DNA of 5,576 nucleotides, from positions 1 through 5,576 of the forward strand of contig JACRMD010000124.1 in assembly GCA_016215085.1 (NCBI GenBank). Direction: 5' to 3'. The stretch's first letter is position 1; every line of letters starts with the position of its first letter. Source of the stretch: Solirubrobacterales bacterium. GTDB lineage: Bacteria; Actinomycetota; Thermoleophilia; Solirubrobacterales; Solirubrobacteraceae. Under the pieces are notes generated by a model that saw only the letters and a list, made by a program, of their open reading frames with translations, ran no database searches and was not told where the DNA came from. Of this stretch, positions 5,026 through 5,576 are shown piece after piece. The position numbers and the translations under genes are program-made.

Positions 5026-5396
5026 GCACCGAGGAACGCCACCCCCTCATCGAGAAGCTCCAGGAGCGGCGCGACCACCACAAGACGCGCGCCAAGCCGA
5101 TCCGCGTCCTGTACGCGATGGTCGGCGCCACGCTCCTGCTGGGCGGCCTCGTCATGCTCGTCACGCCCGGGCCGGCCTTCGCGGTCATCCCGATCGGCCT
5201 GTTCCTGCTCGCGCTGGAGTTCACGTGGGCCGAGGCCGCGCTGGAGAAGTCGCTCGAGCAGGCCGAGAAGGCCAAGCGCAAGGCCGCCGAGACGACGACC
5301 ACGCAGCGCGTCCTCACCGGCGCCGCGGTCGCCCTGGCCGTCGCGGGCTTCGCCGCCTGGGCGATCCTGGGCGACGTGCCGCTGCTGCCCGTCTGA
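4992..5396 (+). CDS. PGPGW-type (TIGR02611-like) small transmembrane protein
   Basis: This is a small membrane protein of unknown function, 134 residues from the GTG at 4992. A charged N-terminal part (STEERHPLIEKLQERRDHHK, residues 12-31) is followed by three hydrophobic segments at about 38-57, 62-78 and 107-126. The first two are linked by TPGPAF (58-63), a variant of the PGPGW signature. FTWAEAALEKSLEQAEKAKRK (77-97) is typical of the family after the second segment. The start is uncertain: GTG at 4962, GTG at 4992, or a CTG at 5022 whose CTGA overlaps the glnA stop by 4 nt. Similar proteins usually begin at the STEE-like segment, which favours 5022 (124 residues). Either way the gene overlaps glnA, so coupled translation is likely. 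No good ribosome site is visible for any of the three starts. Confidence 0.85.
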   Translation: MGARPLPSGPLSTEERHPLIEKLQERRDHHKTRAKPIRVLYAMVGATLLLGGLVMLVTPGPAFAVIPIGLFLLALEFTWAEAALEKSLEQAEKAKRKAAETTTTQRVLTGAAVALAVAGFAAWAILGDVPLLPV

Positions 5397-5442
5397 GCCC
5401 GCCGCTCCAGAACGCCGTCGCACGGCCGATCACGCGGGGGAC

Positions 5443-5576
5443 ATGTCCGTGCGCAGGCGCAACGGCGGTGCGTCGTGGACGCAGGCCCTCATGGGGCGCG
5501 CGGCGCTGGCCGTCGTCGTGACGATGGTCCAGGTCGCGCGCAGCGCGCGGGCCGACGCCGACCGCCACCGCCGGGC
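5443..5576 (+). CDS. Start of a possible membrane or secreted protein, cut by the window edge
   Basis: An open frame begins at ATG 5443 or at the in-frame GTG 5449 and runs off the window, 44 codons from the first start. GGGGGA (5436-5441) is 7 nt before the GTG but only 1 nt before the ATG, so 5449 has the better ribosome site. A basic N-terminus (VRRRNGG) leads to a modest hydrophobic stretch, ALAVVVTMVQVA (about residues 21-32 from 5443), then SARA followed by Asp, which could be a signal peptidase site. The protein is not recognised. The frame is short and GC content is high, so it may be spurious; the 46-nt gap after the PGPGW stop fits a gene in the same unit. Confidence 0.4.
   Translation, partial: MSVRRRNGGASWTQALMGRAALAVVVTMVQVARSARADADRHRR

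Noticed and set aside
5414..5426. GCCGT-CGC-ACGGC hairpin after the PGPGW gene
   Set aside because: A 5-bp stem with no T-tract is common by chance at this GC content, so it is too weak to call a terminator.

Overview
The window is very GC-rich, and every gene I can support lies on the + strand. Codons end almost always in G or C. Protein families, -10 boxes of the TAGRST type and a c-di-AMP riboswitch ahead of a cell-wall gene all suggest an actinomycete, most likely Thermoleophilia/Solirubrobacterales. That placement is inferred from style and was not tested by a search.

Layout. Positions 1-363 hold no gene I can support; this G-rich, low-complexity stretch carries a 13-bp tandem repeat (230-281) and ends in a -10 box. 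Positions 364-858 encode a membrane-anchored mono-heme cytochrome c. Positions 859-1160 hold two strong hairpins, a promoter and a ydaO/yuaA-type cyclic di-AMP riboswitch (about 1011-1149). The riboswitch leads into 1161-2567, a wall protein with a long cytoplasmic tail, one membrane segment, two peptidoglycan-binding domains and an RlpA-like double-psi beta-barrel. A well-formed promoter then drives a cysteine-free AhpD/carboxymuconolactone decarboxylase-like gene (2684-3244), followed by an HxlR-family regulator (3294-3659). A type I glutamine synthetase gene, glnA, occupies 3711-5025 but is broken by a frameshift near 3797-3807. It overlaps a small PGPGW-type membrane protein gene (to 5396). 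A possible secreted or membrane protein gene begins near the right edge (5443 or 5449).

How they fit together. The riboswitch and RlpA-like gene form a classic c-di-AMP cell-wall circuit: the second messenger should tune production of a wall-binding or wall-remodelling protein. The AhpD-like gene and HxlR regulator may form a small redox or electrophile-response pair. glnA and the PGPGW gene look translationally coupled. Three genes (cytochrome c, HxlR, glnA) have a -10 box only 7-8 nt before the chosen start codon, which implies leaderless mRNAs.

I found no mobile element, CRISPR array, tRNA or rRNA, and no clearly undescribed multi-gene system. The points most worth following up are the glnA lesion, the riboswitch-controlled protein with its long cytoplasmic tail, and the non-canonical start of the PGPGW gene.
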